Assembly: GCA_001464695.1 (NCBI GenBank)
Contig: LNDQ01000111.1
Coordinates: 1-64,000 of the forward strand
Reading direction: 5' to 3'
Origin: Betaproteobacteria bacterium Ga0077523
Lineage (GTDB): Bacteria > Pseudomonadota > Gammaproteobacteria > Burkholderiales > Ga0077523
DNA length: 64,000 bases
Positions 51,013 to 61,770 of the stretch are shown here, one piece after another (position 1 is the stretch's first letter; the number at the start of each line of letters is the position of its first letter). Both the position numbers and the translations under genes were made by a program. The notes under the pieces are model-generated. The model ran no database searches, was not told the DNA's origin, and worked only from the letters and a program-made list of their open reading frames with translations.

Positions 51013-52125
51013 CTACCGAATCCGCTTCTCGGTCTGAGGATCGAAGAACACCAGTTTCGACAGATCGAACGAGAGTCCCATGGTCTGGGACGCTTTCGGA
51101 CTTGCGCCAGGATGTACGCGGCAAGTGACTGGCGTGCCGTTCAGGCGGATCAGCACCAGAGTGTCAGGCCCCGTCGGCTGGACCACTTCGATGCGCGCCG
51201 ACTGCTCGATCGAATGCGGGTTCGCGCCGGCGTACGGATCCTTGTCCGTGATCTGTTCGGGCCGGATGCCGAGGATCACTTCCTTGCCTGCTCGCTCGCC
51301 CAACCCCGTGATGGACGGTGGCGCCGGCACGAAGAACGTGCCCGCGCCGTCGTGCAGGCTGACGCCGAGGCGTCCGTTCCGGGACTCGACAGTGCAGCGG
51401 ATGAAGTTCATCGATGGCGACCCGATGAAGCCGGCCACGAACAGATCGGCCGGATCGTCGTAGACCTCCTGCGGGGTACCGACCTGACGCACCTCGCCCT
51501 CCTTCATCACGACGATGCGATCGCCCAGGGTCATGGCTTCGATCTGGTCGTGCGTCACGTAGACGATGGTGGTCTTGACCCGATCGTGCAGCAGCTTGAT
51601 CTCGGTGCGCATGTCCACCCGCAACTTGGCATCGAGGTTCGAGAGCGGCTCGTCGAACAGGAACAGCGCCGGATCGCGCGCGAGCGCCCGACCCATCGCC
51701 ACTCTTTGCCGCTGTCCACCGGAAAGCTGCGAGGGCTTGCGATCGAGCAGATGCTCCATCTGCAGCGTCTTGGCGACCCGGGCCAGCGCGCCCTCCATCT
51801 CCTGCGCCGTGGCTTTGCGGATGCGCAGGCCGAACAGGATGTTCTCGCGCACGTTCATGGTCGGATAGAGCGCATAGGACTGGAACACCATGGCGATGTC
51901 CCGATCCTTGGGCGGCAGATTGTTGACCACCCGGCCGCCGATGGCGATCTCGCCCTCGGACACGGTATCGAGCCCGGCGATCATGTTGAGCAGTGTCGAT
52001 TTACCGCATCCCGAGGGACCGACCAGGATGACGAACTCGCCGTCACGCACCTCGAGATTGATGCTCTTCAGGATCGTGACGCTGCCGTAGCGTTTGACGA
52101 CGTTGCGGATGGAAAGCGCGCCCAT
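51013..52125 (-). CDS. Sugar ABC transporter ATPase (MalK/UgpC family)
   Basis: Nucleotide-binding subunit of a carbohydrate (CUT1-type) importer, 370 residues. Walker A GPSGCGKSTLLNMIAGL, signature LSGGQRQRVAMGRAL, Walker B ALFLFDEPLSNLDAKLR and switch YVTHDQIEAMTLGDRIVVM are intact. A C-terminal regulatory TOBE-like part (about 235-370) follows. Last gene of the importer operon, separated from the permease by dispersed repeat copy C. Confidence 0.95.
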   Translation of the reverse strand: MGALSIRNVVKRYGSVTILKSINLEVRDGEFVILVGPSGCGKSTLLNMIAGLDTVSEGEIAIGGRVVNNLPPKDRDIAMVFQSYALYPTMNVRENILFGLRIRKATAQEMEGALARVAKTLQMEHLLDRKPSQLSGGQRQRVAMGRALARDPALFLFDEPLSNLDAKLRVDMRTEIKLLHDRVKTTIVYVTHDQIEAMTLGDRIVVMKEGEVRQVGTPQEVYDDPADLFVAGFIGSPSMNFIRCTVESRNGRLGVSLHDGAGTFFVPAPPSITGLGERAGKEVILGIRPEQITDKDPYAGANPHSIEQSARIEVVQPTGPDTLVLIRLNGTPVTCRVHPGASPKASQTMGLSFDLSKLVFFDPQTEKRIR

Positions 52126-52139
52126 GATGGTCTCCTCAG

Positions 52140-52208
52140 CCCTCGCCGGGCCGCCCCAAGAGGGCTGGCCCCCTCGGGGGGAAGGGCCGCAGGCCCATCG
52201 GGGGGGAA
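52140..52208. repeat. GC-rich dispersed repeat, copy C (permease-malK gap)
   Basis: The 89-bp gap is filled by a GC-rich element. Read on the minus strand it shares CCCCCCGAGGGGGC and CTTGGGGCG-CCCGGCG with copy A, and matches copy B over the C-run/G-run palindrome. It contains several short palindromes able to form RNA hairpins inside the operon transcript. Confidence 0.65.
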
Positions 52209-52214
52209 GTCATG

Positions 52215-53096
52215 TCAACCTTTGACCGAACCCGCAGTGAGGCCGCGGACGAAATACTTGCCGGCCACGACGTAGACGAACAGCGTCGGCAATGCCGCGA
52301 TGATGGCGGCCGCCATGTCGACGTTGTACTCCTTGACCCCGGTCGAAGTGTTGACCAGGTTGTTGAGCGCCACCGTGATGGGCTGCCGCTCGCCGCCCGA
52401 GAACACGACACCGAACAGGAAGTCGTTCCAGATCTGCGTGAACTGCCAGATGACGCACACGACGATGATGGGGGGCGACAGCGGCAGGATGATGCGCCAG
52501 AAGATGGTGAAGAAGCCGGCGCCGTCGATGCGGGCGGCCTTGACCATCTCCTCCGGCACGCTCACGTAGAAATTGCGGAAGAACAGCGTGGTGAACGCGA
52601 GGCCGTACACCACGTGGACGAAAACGAGCCCCGGTGTCGTGTTGGCGAGGCCGAGCCAGCCGAGGGTCTGGGCCATGGGCAGCAACACCACCTGGAACGG
52701 AATGAAGCAGCCCACCAGCATGGTGGTGAACAGGATGTCCGAACCCTTGAAACGCCACAGCGTGAGGACGTAACCGTTGAAGGCGCCGATCAGCGTGGAG
52801 ATCACCACGGCCGGCAGCACGAAGCTCATCGAGGCCCAGAAGTTCCCCTTGAGGCCGCTGCAGTCCGCACCGGTGCACGCCGTGCCCCAGGCCTTGCTCC
52901 ATGCGTCGAAAGTGATGCTGGTCGGCAGCGCCACCAGGTTGCCCGCGCGAATCTCTTCCAGCGACTTGACCGACGTGGTCAGCATCACGAACAACGGCAT
53001 CAGGTAGTAGATCGCGACCAGGACCAGCAGGCCGTACACGATGAGTCTGCCGAAGGCCCTGCCGCCGGCGCTTTCAGCGCGCGCGAACTCAGCCAC
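52215..53096 (-). CDS. Sugar ABC transporter permease, MalG-like
   Basis: Membrane subunit, 293 residues, six predicted helices. The EAA-type coupling loop reads EEMVKAARIDGAGFFTIFWRIILPLSPP. GTG start at 53096 overlaps the upstream permease stop by 8 nt. Residues 84-90 (TGADCSGL) form an extra periplasmic insert seen in glucose/mannose-type systems. Partner of the MalF-like subunit. Confidence 0.93.
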   Translation of the reverse strand: MAEFARAESAGGRAFGRLIVYGLLVLVAIYYLMPLFVMLTTSVKSLEEIRAGNLVALPTSITFDAWSKAWGTACTGADCSGLKGNFWASMSFVLPAVVISTLIGAFNGYVLTLWRFKGSDILFTTMLVGCFIPFQVVLLPMAQTLGWLGLANTTPGLVFVHVVYGLAFTTLFFRNFYVSVPEEMVKAARIDGAGFFTIFWRIILPLSPPIIVVCVIWQFTQIWNDFLFGVVFSGGERQPITVALNNLVNTSTGVKEYNVDMAAAIIAALPTLFVYVVAGKYFVRGLTAGSVKG

Positions 53097-53997
53097 GACG
53101 GTGCCTGCGCACTTCGGAGTACATGAGCGGCACGATCACGGCGACGACCGTGGCGAGCATCATCATGGCGGAGGCCGCGCCCAGTCCGACCTGGTTGCGC
53201 GTGAATCCGAAGGCATACATGAAAGTGGCGGGTACGTCGGACGAGAAGCCCGGTCCGCCGCCGGTCAACGCCATCACCAGGTCGAAGCTCTTGATGGCGA
53301 TGTGGGCGAGGATCATCACGGCGCTGAAGAACACCGGGCGCAGACTCGGGATGATGATGCTCCAGTAGATGCGCGGCATCGATGCGCCATCCACCTGCGC
53401 GGCCTTGATGATCGAATCGTCGATGCCGCGCAGACCCGCGAGGAACAGTGCCATCACGAAGCCCGACGATTGCCAGGCGCCCGCGATCACCACCGCGTAG
53501 ATGGACATCTGCGGGTTCACCAGCCAGTCGAAGGTGAAGCCGGGAAAGCCCAGCTGCTGCACCACGCGTTCGACGCCGAGGCCGGGATTGAGAATCCATT
53601 TCCAGGCCGTCCCGGTGACGATGAACGACAGGGCCATGGGATAGAGGTAGATGGAGCGCAGCCACCCTTCGGCACGGATCTTCTGGTCGAGCAGGATCGC
53701 GAGGATCAGTCCCACGGCGAGACAGGAGAAGATGAACAGGCCGCCGAAGACGCAGAGGTTCTTGAGCGCTACCCACCAGCGCTCGTTCTCGAACAGAGTG
53801 ACGTACTGATAGAGGCCGACGAACTCGTAGTTCGGCAGCATGCGCGACTTCGTGAACGACAGGACCGCGGTCCACGCGATGAAGCCGTAGACGAAGATCA
53901 GGCTGACGAGCAGGCTCGGCCCGAGCACGATCTTCGGCAGTGCCGCCTCGAGCGCATCGAGTGCGGAGCGACGTGGCACGTCGACGGCGGTATCCAT
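53089..53997 (-). CDS. Sugar ABC transporter permease, MalF-like
   Basis: Membrane subunit, 302 residues, six helices. The coupling loop DDSIIKAAQVDGASMPRIYWSIIIPSLRP and the following SFDLVMALTGGGPGFSSDVPATFMY stretch are standard for CUT1 permeases. Lies 64 bp downstream of the binding-protein gene. Confidence 0.94.
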   Translation of the reverse strand: MDTAVDVPRRSALDALEAALPKIVLGPSLLVSLIFVYGFIAWTAVLSFTKSRMLPNYEFVGLYQYVTLFENERWWVALKNLCVFGGLFIFSCLAVGLILAILLDQKIRAEGWLRSIYLYPMALSFIVTGTAWKWILNPGLGVERVVQQLGFPGFTFDWLVNPQMSIYAVVIAGAWQSSGFVMALFLAGLRGIDDSIIKAAQVDGASMPRIYWSIIIPSLRPVFFSAVMILAHIAIKSFDLVMALTGGGPGFSSDVPATFMYAFGFTRNQVGLGAASAMMMLATVVAVIVPLMYSEVRRHRRG

Positions 53998-54061
53998 GGC
54001 GTGCGGCTACGCCGGGGGTGTGCCGGAAAGGGCGATTGCGCCCCTTCCGGTCAGGTGACGG

Positions 54062-55324
54062 TCAGCCCTTCGCCTTGACTGCTGCCGCCATCTTCGCGGC
54101 GGCATCCTTGGGCGACATGTTCGAGTTCATGAACTGAGTCACCACGTCGAACATCGCACCCTGAACGGCAGAGGGCATGGCCATGCCGTGCGCCCAGCTC
54201 GGAACCAGCTTGCCCGACTTGCTGCTCGACTGGAACTCCGAGGTCGAATCCTTGGCGCACTGATCGAACTTCGCCATGTCCATGCCGGAGCGCGCCGGGA
54301 TCGACCCCTTGTTCAGGTTGAAGACTTCCTGGAACTGCGGCTCCATGATGGCGGCTGCCAAGTCGGCCTGCGCCTTCTTCGCCTCCGGATCCTTCTGCTC
54401 GAACATGATGAAGCTGTCGATGTTGAAGGTGAAGGCGCCTGCGGTGCCCGGTGCGGGAGCACAAATGTAGTCCTTGCCGGGTGCCTTGTTAGCCGCGGTG
54501 AACTCGCCCTTGGCCCAGTCGCCCATGAACTGCATCGCCGCCTTGCCGTTGATCACCATGGCCGTGGCCAGGTTCCAGTCGCGGTTGGCGGCATCCTTAT
54601 CGATGTACTTCTGGACCGTGCGCAACGTCGCGAAGGACTTCTCCATCGTCGGGCTGTTGAGCGCGCCGGTGTCGAGCTTCACGAACGCTTTGTTGAACCA
54701 GTCTGCGCCGCCCACGCCCAGCGCGACCGATTCGAACACCGTCGCGTCCTGCCAGGGTTGCCCGCCATGCGCCACGGCCACGAAGCCGGCCTTCTGGATC
54801 TTCTCGGCGGCGACCGCGAACTCGTCCCACGTGGTCGGGATCTTGGCGCCCGCCTTCTTGAACACCTCCGGGTTGGCCCACATCCAGTTCACGCGGTGCA
54901 CGTTGACCGGGACCGCCACGTAATGGCCCTGGTACTTCATGACGTTGCTCACTACCGCGGGCAACAGGCCGTCCCAGTTGCCGGCCTTGGACACGCCGTC
55001 CATCTGGGTCAGCACGCCCTCCGCGCCCCATTCCTGGATCGACGGCCCCTTGACCTGAGCCGCTGTCGGCGGCTTGCCGGACACGACGCGCGACTTGAGC
55101 ACCGTCATGGCGTTTTCGCCACCGCCGCCGGCCACGGCGAAATCCTTCCACTTGTGGCCCTTGGTCTCGAGGATCTTCTTGAGCTCCACGACGGACTTGG
55201 CCTCGCCGCCGGAAGTCCACCAATGCAGCACTTCGACTTCGCCGGCCAATGCACCGCCGACGGCAAACAGCGAGCCGACGGCGCAGGCGACGACGGACCG
55301 CGCGAATGAACGCTGAATACTCAC
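54062..55324 (-). CDS. gtsA: Sugar-binding protein, GtsA-like (glucose/mannose type)
   Basis: Periplasmic receptor of the importer, 420 residues. The signal peptide (SIQRSFARSVVACAVGSL...) is cut before GEVEVLHWWTSGGEAKSV. The opening VEVLHWWTSGGEA and the AQVKGPSIQEWG block resemble the glucose-binding proteins of pseudomonads. The start GTG 55324 is preferred: GGGAGGA lies 6 nt upstream. The ATG at 55345 lacks a ribosome site. Co-located with glucokinase, so glucose is the likely sugar; mannose or another hexose is possible. Confidence 0.88.
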   Translation of the reverse strand: MSIQRSFARSVVACAVGSLFAVGGALAGEVEVLHWWTSGGEAKSVVELKKILETKGHKWKDFAVAGGGGENAMTVLKSRVVSGKPPTAAQVKGPSIQEWGAEGVLTQMDGVSKAGNWDGLLPAVVSNVMKYQGHYVAVPVNVHRVNWMWANPEVFKKAGAKIPTTWDEFAVAAEKIQKAGFVAVAHGGQPWQDATVFESVALGVGGADWFNKAFVKLDTGALNSPTMEKSFATLRTVQKYIDKDAANRDWNLATAMVINGKAAMQFMGDWAKGEFTAANKAPGKDYICAPAPGTAGAFTFNIDSFIMFEQKDPEAKKAQADLAAAIMEPQFQEVFNLNKGSIPARSGMDMAKFDQCAKDSTSEFQSSSKSGKLVPSWAHGMAMPSAVQGAMFDVVTQFMNSNMSPKDAAAKMAAAVKAKG

Positions 55325-55536
55325 GTTTGTTCCTCCCGTATTCATGTCGGGCGCGGTCGCTGCCTGCGCCGCGCGCTGGGTACATGCTTTGGACCCCGGG
55401 ACGAATCGTGCCGTTCGCTCAGGCGGGATCGTAAGGCAGCATACCCAAGTCGCGCGCGCGTTGTCCATGCGCGGTGCGGGAACGGCGTTCACGGTGCTGA
55501 GATACAATCCTTCGCCTCGAAGCAGAGGAGACCTAC

Positions 55537-56547
55537 ATGCCCATCCGCGTTGCTATCAACGGCTACGGCCGCATCGGCCGCAACATCCTGCGTGCGCTGT
55601 ACGAATCGGGCCGCAACGGCGAGCTCCAGATCGTCGCCTTGAACGATCTGGGCAGCCCGGAAACGAACGCGCACCTGACGCGCTATGACACGGCGCACGG
55701 GAAGTTCCAGGGCACGGTGAACGTGGAAGGCGATGCGCTGGTGGTCAATGGCGACCCCATCAAGGTCTTCGCCGAACGCGATCCGGCCAAGCTGCCCTGG
55801 AAGTCGCTCGGCGTGGACGTGGTGATGGAGTGCACCGGCCTCTTCACGGCCAAGGAAAAAGCCGCGGCCCATATCACCGGTGGTGCGAAGAAGGTGATCA
55901 TCTCCGCCCCGGGCAAGAACGTGGATGCGACCATCGTCTACGGCGTCAACCACCACACGCTCAAGCCAGCCCATACGGTCATCTCGAACGCCTCCTGCAC
56001 CACCAACTGCCTCGCCCCCGTGGTGAAGCCGCTGCACGACAAGATCGGTCTGGTGGCCGGGCTGATGACCACCATCCACGCCTATACCAACGATCAGGTG
56101 CTGACCGACGTCTACCACGAAGATCTGCGCCGGGCGCGCTCCGCCACCATGTCGATGATCCCCACCAAGACCGGGGCGGCCTCGGCCGTGGGCGAAGTGC
56201 TGCCGGAGCTGAAGGGCCGTCTCGACGGTTATGCCATCCGGGTACCGACCATCAACGTGTCGCTGGTGGACCTCTCGTTCATTGCCAAGCGCCCCACGAC
56301 CGTGGAGGAAGTGAACGACATCATCAAGGCGGCCGCGGCCGGCGAGCTGAAAGGCATCCTCGGATACACCAAGGAGCCCCTGGTCTCGATCGACTACAAC
56401 CACGATCCGCGTTCGTCGATCTTCGACGCGTCGCTCACCAAGGTGGCCGAAGGTACGCTGGTGAAGGTGTCGTCTTGGTACGATAACGAATGGGGATTCA
56501 GCAACCGGATGCTGGATACCGCAGTAGCATTCATGAACGCGAAGTAG
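55537..56547 (+). CDS. gapA: Glyceraldehyde-3-phosphate dehydrogenase
   Basis: NAD-dependent glycolytic enzyme, 336 residues. The dinucleotide motif [15 protein letters not shown] and the catalytic [12 protein letters not shown] are intact, as is the [12 protein letters not shown] end. AGAGGAG lies 8 nt before the ATG and a TACAAT -10-like hexamer at 55503-55508. Divergent from the sugar-binding-protein gene; followed by pgk. Confidence 0.97.
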   Translation: MPIRVAINGYGRIGRNILRALYESGRNGELQIVALNDLGSPETNAHLTRYDTAHGKFQGTVNVEGDALVVNGDPIKVFAERDPAKLPWKSLGVDVVMECTGLFTAKEKAAAHITGGAKKVIISAPGKNVDATIVYGVNHHTLKPAHTVISNASCTTNCLAPVVKPLHDKIGLVAGLMTTIHAYTNDQVLTDVYHEDLRRARSATMSMIPTKTGAASAVGEVLPELKGRLDGYAIRVPTINVSLVDLSFIAKRPTTVEEVNDIIKAAAAGELKGILGYTKEPLVSIDYNHDPRSSIFDASLTKVAEGTLVKVSSWYDNEWGFSNRMLDTAVAFMNAK

Positions 56548-56557
56548 TCCCGGGGAG

Positions 56558-56606
56558 GGGCGAGGTATGAGGCACGGTCCGATCCGGTTCGCCTCGTACC
56601 TCGCCC
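56558..56606. repeat. Long hairpin between gapA and pgk
   Basis: A 16-bp inverted repeat (56558-56573 with 56591-56606, one position a G-U pair in RNA) with a 17-nt loop occupies the gapA-pgk gap. There is no T-run after it. It more likely stabilises the gapA transcript or partly terminates it than fully stops transcription, since pgk and pyk lie downstream. Confidence 0.6.
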
Positions 56607-56638
56607 TTCGCATTTGACGTCCTACCCTTCACGTACAG

Positions 56639-57817
56639 ATGGCCATCCTCAAACTCTCCGACATCGACGTACGCGGCAAGCGCGTCCTGATCCGTGTCGA
56701 CCTGAACGTTCCTCTGGCGGACGGCAGGATCACGGATGACACCCGCATCCGCGCGGTTCTGCCGGGGATCCGCCACGCACTGGGTCAGGGCGCGAAGGTG
56801 ATGCTGGTGTCGCATCTGGGCCGACCCAAGGAAGGCGAGTTCGATCCGGCCGAATCGCTCGAACCCGTCGCGAAGCGCCTCGCGGAGCTGCTCGGTGCCG
56901 AGGTTCCGCTGAAACGCGACTGGCTGAATGGTGTCGACGTAGCCCCCGGCCAGGCGGTGCTGCTCGAGAACTGCCGTTTCAACAAGGGCGAGAAGAAGAA
57001 CGACGAGGCGCTTTCGAAGCAGATGGCGGCGCTGTGTGACGTCTACGTGAACGATGCCTTCGCGACGGCGCACCGGGCCGAGGCGACCACCCACGGCATC
57101 GCACGCTTTGCTCCGGCGGCCGTGGCCGGCCCTTTGATGGCTGCCGAAGTCGACGCGCTCACCAAGGCGCTGCACCAGCCGGCGCGGCCGATGATCGCGA
57201 TCGTGGGCGGCTCGAAAGTGTCGACCAAGCTCACCATCCTCGCCTCGCTCGCCGAGAAGGTCGACCAGCTCATCGTCGGCGGCGGCATCGCCAACACCTT
57301 CATGCTGGCGGCCGGGCTGCCTATCGGCAAATCGCTGGCCGAACCCGACCTCGTTCCCGAAGCGCGCAAGATCATGGATGCCGCCGCGGCGCGTGGCGCT
57401 TCGGTGCCGATTCCCGTGGACGTGACCGTGGCGAAGAACTTCGCGGCGGATGCCGAAGCCAAGGTGAAGAACGTCGAGGATGTTGCGGCCGATGATCTCA
57501 TCCTCGACGTGGGTCCGAAGACAGCCGCACAGTTTGCCGCGATGCTGACCGCGGCCGGGACCATCGTCTGGAACGGGCCGGTGGGCGTGTTCGAGTTCGA
57601 CCGCTTCGGCGCAGGCACCAAGGCGATCGCCGACGCGATCGCCGCCGCCCGCGGTTTCTCGCTCGCCGGCGGCGGCGACACCATCGCGGCCATCGCCAAG
57701 TACGGCATCACCGACCGCGTTTCCTACATCTCCACCGCCGGTGGCGCGTTTCTCGAGTTTCTCGAAGGCCGGAAGCTGCCGGCGCTCGAGATACTCGAGG
57801 CCAGGGCTGCCGGCTGA
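56639..57817 (+). CDS. pgk: Phosphoglycerate kinase
   Basis: Monomeric glycolytic kinase, 392 residues. [37 protein letters not shown] and the C-terminal nucleotide-binding [13 protein letters not shown] are intact. Begins 91 bp after gapA, ends 13 bp before pyk. Confidence 0.97.
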   Translation: MAILKLSDIDVRGKRVLIRVDLNVPLADGRITDDTRIRAVLPGIRHALGQGAKVMLVSHLGRPKEGEFDPAESLEPVAKRLAELLGAEVPLKRDWLNGVDVAPGQAVLLENCRFNKGEKKNDEALSKQMAALCDVYVNDAFATAHRAEATTHGIARFAPAAVAGPLMAAEVDALTKALHQPARPMIAIVGGSKVSTKLTILASLAEKVDQLIVGGGIANTFMLAAGLPIGKSLAEPDLVPEARKIMDAAAARGASVPIPVDVTVAKNFAADAEAKVKNVEDVAADDLILDVGPKTAAQFAAMLTAAGTIVWNGPVGVFEFDRFGAGTKAIADAIAAARGFSLAGGGDTIAAIAKYGITDRVSYISTAGGAFLEFLEGRKLPALEILEARAAG

Positions 57818-57830
57818 CACGGGACCCTTC

Positions 57831-59211
57831 ATGCAACGCAGCACCAAGATCGTCGCCACGCTCGGTCCGGCATCCTCCGATCGCGAAGTCCTGCGCCGGA
57901 TGATCGCCGCGGGTGTGGACGTGGTACGGATGAATTTCTCCCACGGCACTGCGGATGATCATCTGAACCGTGCCGAAACCGTGCGCGAAGCGGCGCGCGA
58001 ACTCGAGCGCACGGTCGGCATCATGTGCGACCTGCAGGGCCCGAAGATCCGCATCGGCAAGTTCGAGAAGGGTCGCATCACCCTCGAGAACGGGTCCCGC
58101 TTCATCCTCGATGCCGCGTGCGCACTCGGCAACCAGGAGCGCGTGGGCCTTGACTATCCGGAATTGCCGAACGACGTGCGCGCCGGCGACATCCTGCTGC
58201 TCGACGACGGCCGTATCACGCTGACTGTCGAGAAGGTGAGCGGCAGCGAGATCCACACCGTCACGCGGCACGGCGGCGAACTGTCCAACAACAAGGGCAT
58301 CAATCGCCAGGGCGGCGGACTGACTGCACCCGCACTGACGTCGAAGGACATGGAAGACATCCGCACCGCCACGCGGATGAAGGCCGATTTCCTCGCCGTG
58401 TCGTTTCCGAAGAGCGGCGCCGACATGTACATGGCGCGCGAACTGATGCGGGCCTCAGGTGGCCGTGCCCTGCTCATCGCCAAGGTACGGCATCATGGTG
58501 GCGCGTGGCGATCTGGCCGTGGAAGTGGGCGACGCGGCCGTGCCGGCTCTGCAGAAGCGCATGATCCGGCTCGCGCGCGAGAAGAACAAGCTCACCATCA
58601 CCGCCACGCAGATGATGGAATCCATGATCGACAGTCCGGTGCCCACCCGTGCCGAAGTGTCGGATGTGGCGAACGCGGTGCTCGACGGCACCGACGCCGT
58701 GATGCTCTCCGCCGAGACCGCGGCCGGCAAGTATCCGGTGCAGACCGTGGAGTCCATGAGCCGCATCTGCCTCGAGGCGGAGAAGTCGGCCGACACCACG
58801 CTCGACCGTGAATTCCTCAATCGCGTCTTCACGCGAGTCGACCAGTCGATCGCCATGGCGGCCCTGTTCACCGCCTTCCACCTCAAGGTGAAATGCATCG
58901 CTGCGCTCACCCAGTCGGGCTCCACCGCGTTGTGGATCTCGCGCCTGAATTGCGGTGTGCCGATCTACGCACTGACACCCGAAATCTCGACCCGCTACCG
59001 GCTCTCGCTGTACAAGGACACCTATCCGTTGATGATCCAGTACTTCGGCAGCGATCGCGAGCAACTGCTGCGCGAAGCCGAGGAGCAGTTGAAGCGGCAC
59101 GGCGCCGTGCAGGACGGCGATCTCATCGTGCTCACCATCGGTGAGCCCATCGGCAAGCCCGGCGGCACCAACACGATGAAGATCGTGAAGGTCGGCGAGC
59201 ACAAGGCCTGA
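57831..59211 (+). pseudogene. pyk: Pyruvate kinase, interrupted by internal deletion/frameshift
   Basis: The reading frame from ATG 57831 gives a normal pyruvate kinase N-terminus (STKIVATLGPASSDREVLRR, VVRMNFSHG, CDLQGPKIR) up to ALLIAK (ending 58484). It then runs out of frame to a stop at 58811. The rest of the enzyme resumes in another frame at [14 protein letters not shown] (from 58489) and continues to 59211, including [11 protein letters not shown] and [13 protein letters not shown]. Between the catalytic Lys and GIMVARGD the family has about 18 residues (IERAEAI...EASD). Here only 4 nt remain, so about 50 nt are missing, including the metal-binding Glu. Either a true null allele or an assembly error; flanks look undamaged. 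Confidence 0.88.
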
Positions 59212-59228
59212 AGCGGCGGGGCACGGAC

Positions 59229-59729
59229 ATGAGTATGGGCAAGCCGCTGGTCGGCATCGTCATGGGATCGCAGAGCGACTGGGAGACCATGCGCCACGCG
59301 GCCGTGAAGCTCGAAGAGTTCGGCGTGGCGCACGAAGCGCAGGTGCTCTCCGCCCATCGCACGCCGGATGCGATGTTTGCCTACGCCGCTACGGCGGCGG
59401 CGCGCGGCCTGCGTTGCGTGATCGCGGGCGCCGGTGGTGCCGCCCACCTGCCTGGCATGGTTGCCGCCAAGACGATACTGCCGGTGCTCGGCGTACCGGT
59501 GCAGAGCAAGGCGCTGCAAGGGCTCGATTCGTTGCTGTCCATCGTCCAGATGCCCAGGGGTGTTCCGGTGGCCACGTTCGCCATCGGCGAGGCCGGCGCC
59601 GTCAACGCAGCCCTGTTTGCCATCGCGATGCTCGCCACGACCGATCCGGCACTGGCTGCGCGTCTGGAGGCGTTCCGGCGCGAACAGGAAGCGGCGGTGG
59701 AGGCGATCAAGCTGCCGCCCGCGTCATGA
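59229..59729 (+). CDS. purE: N5-carboxyaminoimidazole ribonucleotide mutase
   Basis: Purine biosynthesis enzyme converting N5-CAIR to CAIR, 166 residues. [13 protein letters not shown], the catalytic-loop VLSAHRTPD and [14 protein letters not shown] are the class I PurE marks. Stop overlaps the purK ATG (ATGA). Class I PurE needs PurK, which follows. Confidence 0.97.
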   Translation: MSMGKPLVGIVMGSQSDWETMRHAAVKLEEFGVAHEAQVLSAHRTPDAMFAYAATAAARGLRCVIAGAGGAAHLPGMVAAKTILPVLGVPVQSKALQGLDSLLSIVQMPRGVPVATFAIGEAGAVNAALFAIAMLATTDPALAARLEAFRREQEAAVEAIKLPPAS

Positions 59730-60889
59730 AAGCCGTTGCGCCCGGTGCGTGGCTGGGCCTGCTCGGCGGCGGCCAGCTCGGACGCATGTTCACCATGGCG
59801 GCCCAGAGCATGGGCTACAAGGTGGTGGTGGTGGATCCGGGTGATCACAGCCCTGCCGGCTCGGTCGCCGACGATCATCTGCGCGCCGACTATCTCGACG
59901 CCACGGCTCTGGACGAACTCGCGCGCCGGTGCGCCGCGGTCACCACGGAGTTCGAGAATGTCCCGGCCGAAGCATTGCGGCGACTGGCGCAGCATTGCGT
60001 GGTGAGTCCCGCGGCGGACAGCGTAGCGGTGGCCCAGGATCGCATCCGCGAGAAGCGCTTTCTCGCCGGCGTGGGCCTGGCCACCGCCCCGTTCGCGGTG
60101 ATCGAAAGCGAAGCCGATGCCGACGCTGTCGATGCGCGGCTGCTGCCGGGAATACTGAAGCGCGCCCGCTTCGGCTACGACGGCAAGGGGCAGATGCGCG
60201 TTGCCAGCGCCGACGAAGTGCGGGCCGCGTTCTGGGCACTGGGTGCCGAAGCCTGTGTGCTCGAGCAGCGGCTCGACCTCGAGCTGGAAGTGTCCTGCGT
60301 GGTCGCGCGCGGGTTCGACGGTGAAGTGCGCACGTTTCCGGTGGCGGAGAACGCGCACTCGGCGGGCATTCTCGACGTCAGCATCGTGCCGGCGCGCGTG
60401 GCGGAGGAACTCGCGCATCGTGCCCGCGACGCGACCGTGCGGGTGGCCGAGGCGCTGGACTACCGGGGGGTGCTGTGCGTCGAGTATTTCGTGGTGCGCG
60501 GCGGCGAGCTGATCGCCAACGAGATCGCGCCGCGCCCGCACAACAGCGGCCACTACACCATCGACGGTTGCATCACGTCGCAGTTCGAGCAGCAGGCCCG
60601 CGTGATGTGCAGCCTGCCGCTCGGTGACACGGCACCCCACGGCCCGAGCGTGATGGTGAACCTCCTCGGCGATCTGTGGGCAGCCGGCGAGCCCGACTGG
60701 ACCCACGTGCTGTGCCATCCGCGCGCCAAGCTGCATCTGTACGGCAAGGACGTCGCGCGCGTCGGTCGCAAGATGGGGCATTTCACCGTACTGGACGACG
60801 ACCAGGAGCGTGCCGTCACGACGGCTCGGGCCATCCGTGCCAAGCTCGATGCAGACGCCGCAGCGGAACTGGAGTCGCAGAGCTCATGA
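59726..60889 (+). CDS. purK: N5-carboxyaminoimidazole ribonucleotide synthase
   Basis: ATP-grasp enzyme carboxylating AIR with bicarbonate, 387 residues from ATG 59726. [16 protein letters not shown] at the N-terminus, [23 protein letters not shown] and [17 protein letters not shown] are diagnostic. A longer open frame from 59414 lies inside purE and is not used. Overlaps purE and purC by ATGA. Confidence 0.96.
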   Translation: MKAVAPGAWLGLLGGGQLGRMFTMAAQSMGYKVVVVDPGDHSPAGSVADDHLRADYLDATALDELARRCAAVTTEFENVPAEALRRLAQHCVVSPAADSVAVAQDRIREKRFLAGVGLATAPFAVIESEADADAVDARLLPGILKRARFGYDGKGQMRVASADEVRAAFWALGAEACVLEQRLDLELEVSCVVARGFDGEVRTFPVAENAHSAGILDVSIVPARVAEELAHRARDATVRVAEALDYRGVLCVEYFVVRGGELIANEIAPRPHNSGHYTIDGCITSQFEQQARVMCSLPLGDTAPHGPSVMVNLLGDLWAAGEPDWTHVLCHPRAKLHLYGKDVARVGRKMGHFTVLDDDQERAVTTARAIRAKLDADAAAELESQSS

Positions 60890-61770
60890 GCGAACAAGTC
60901 ATCCAGGAAACGAGCCTCACCTCGTTGCCGCTGCTGCATCGGGGCAAGGTGCGCGATCTCTATGCGGTCGACGAAGAGCGCCTGCTGGTCATCCAGACGG
61001 ACCGGCTGTCGGCGTTCGATGTGATCCTGCCCACACCGATCCCGGGCAAGGGCAAGGTGCTCACCGCGGTTTCCAATTTCTGGTTCGCGAAGCTTGCCCA
61101 CGTGATTCCGAACCATCTCACCGGCATCGATCCGGAGAGTGTCGTCGCGCCGGCCGAGCGCCCGCAGGTGGCGGGCCGCGCTTTCGTCGTGCGACGCCTC
61201 AAGCCGCTGCCCATCGAAGCGATCGTGCGCGGCTATGTCGCGGGGTCCGGCTGGAAGGACTATCGCGCGAGCGGTGCGATCTGCGGCATTGCGTTGCCTG
61301 CGGGTCTGCAGGAAGCATCGAAGTTGCCGCAACCGATCTTCACGCCTTCCACCAAGGCCCCTAAGGGAACGCACGACGAGAACATTCCCTACGTCGAAGC
61401 CGAGCGCCTGCTCGGCGCGGTGCGGGCGGCCGAAGTGCGCGATGCGGCGATCCGGTTGTATCGCGAAGCGGCGGACTTCGCCGCCACCAAGGGCATCATC
61501 ATCGCCGATACCAAATTCGAGTTCGGCACCGATGCCGCCGGCAGGCTGTACCTGATCGACGAAGCCCTGACGCCGGATTCGTCGCGCTTCTGGCCCAGGG
61601 ACCAGTACCGCGTCGGCATCAGCCCGCCGAGTTTCGACAAGCAGTTCGTGCGCGACTGGCTCGAGGCGCAGCACTGGAACAAGCAGCCGCCGGCTCCGGT
61701 GCTGCCGGCCGATGTGCTGGCGAAGACCGCCGCCAAGTACGAGGAAGCGGCGCGCCTGCTGCTGGGGTGA
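60886..61770 (+). CDS. purC: Phosphoribosylaminoimidazole-succinocarboxamide synthase
   Basis: SAICAR synthase, 294 residues, the longer eukaryote-like form common in betaproteobacteria. [49 protein letters not shown] and IADTKFEFG are conserved. ATG 60886 overlaps the purK stop; its own stop overlaps the next GTG. Confidence 0.97.
   Translation: MSEQVIQETSLTSLPLLHRGKVRDLYAVDEERLLVIQTDRLSAFDVILPTPIPGKGKVLTAVSNFWFAKLAHVIPNHLTGIDPESVVAPAERPQVAGRAFVVRRLKPLPIEAIVRGYVAGSGWKDYRASGAICGIALPAGLQEASKLPQPIFTPSTKAPKGTHDENIPYVEAERLLGAVRAAEVRDAAIRLYREAADFAATKGIIIADTKFEFGTDAAGRLYLIDEALTPDSSRFWPRDQYRVGISPPSFDKQFVRDWLEAQHWNKQPPAPVLPADVLAKTAAKYEEAARLLLG

Noticed and set aside
58440..58520. Programmed frameshift in pyruvate kinase
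   Set aside because: A frameshift would not restore the missing catalytic segment of about 18 residues, and there is no slippery heptamer at the junction; deletion or assembly error fits better.
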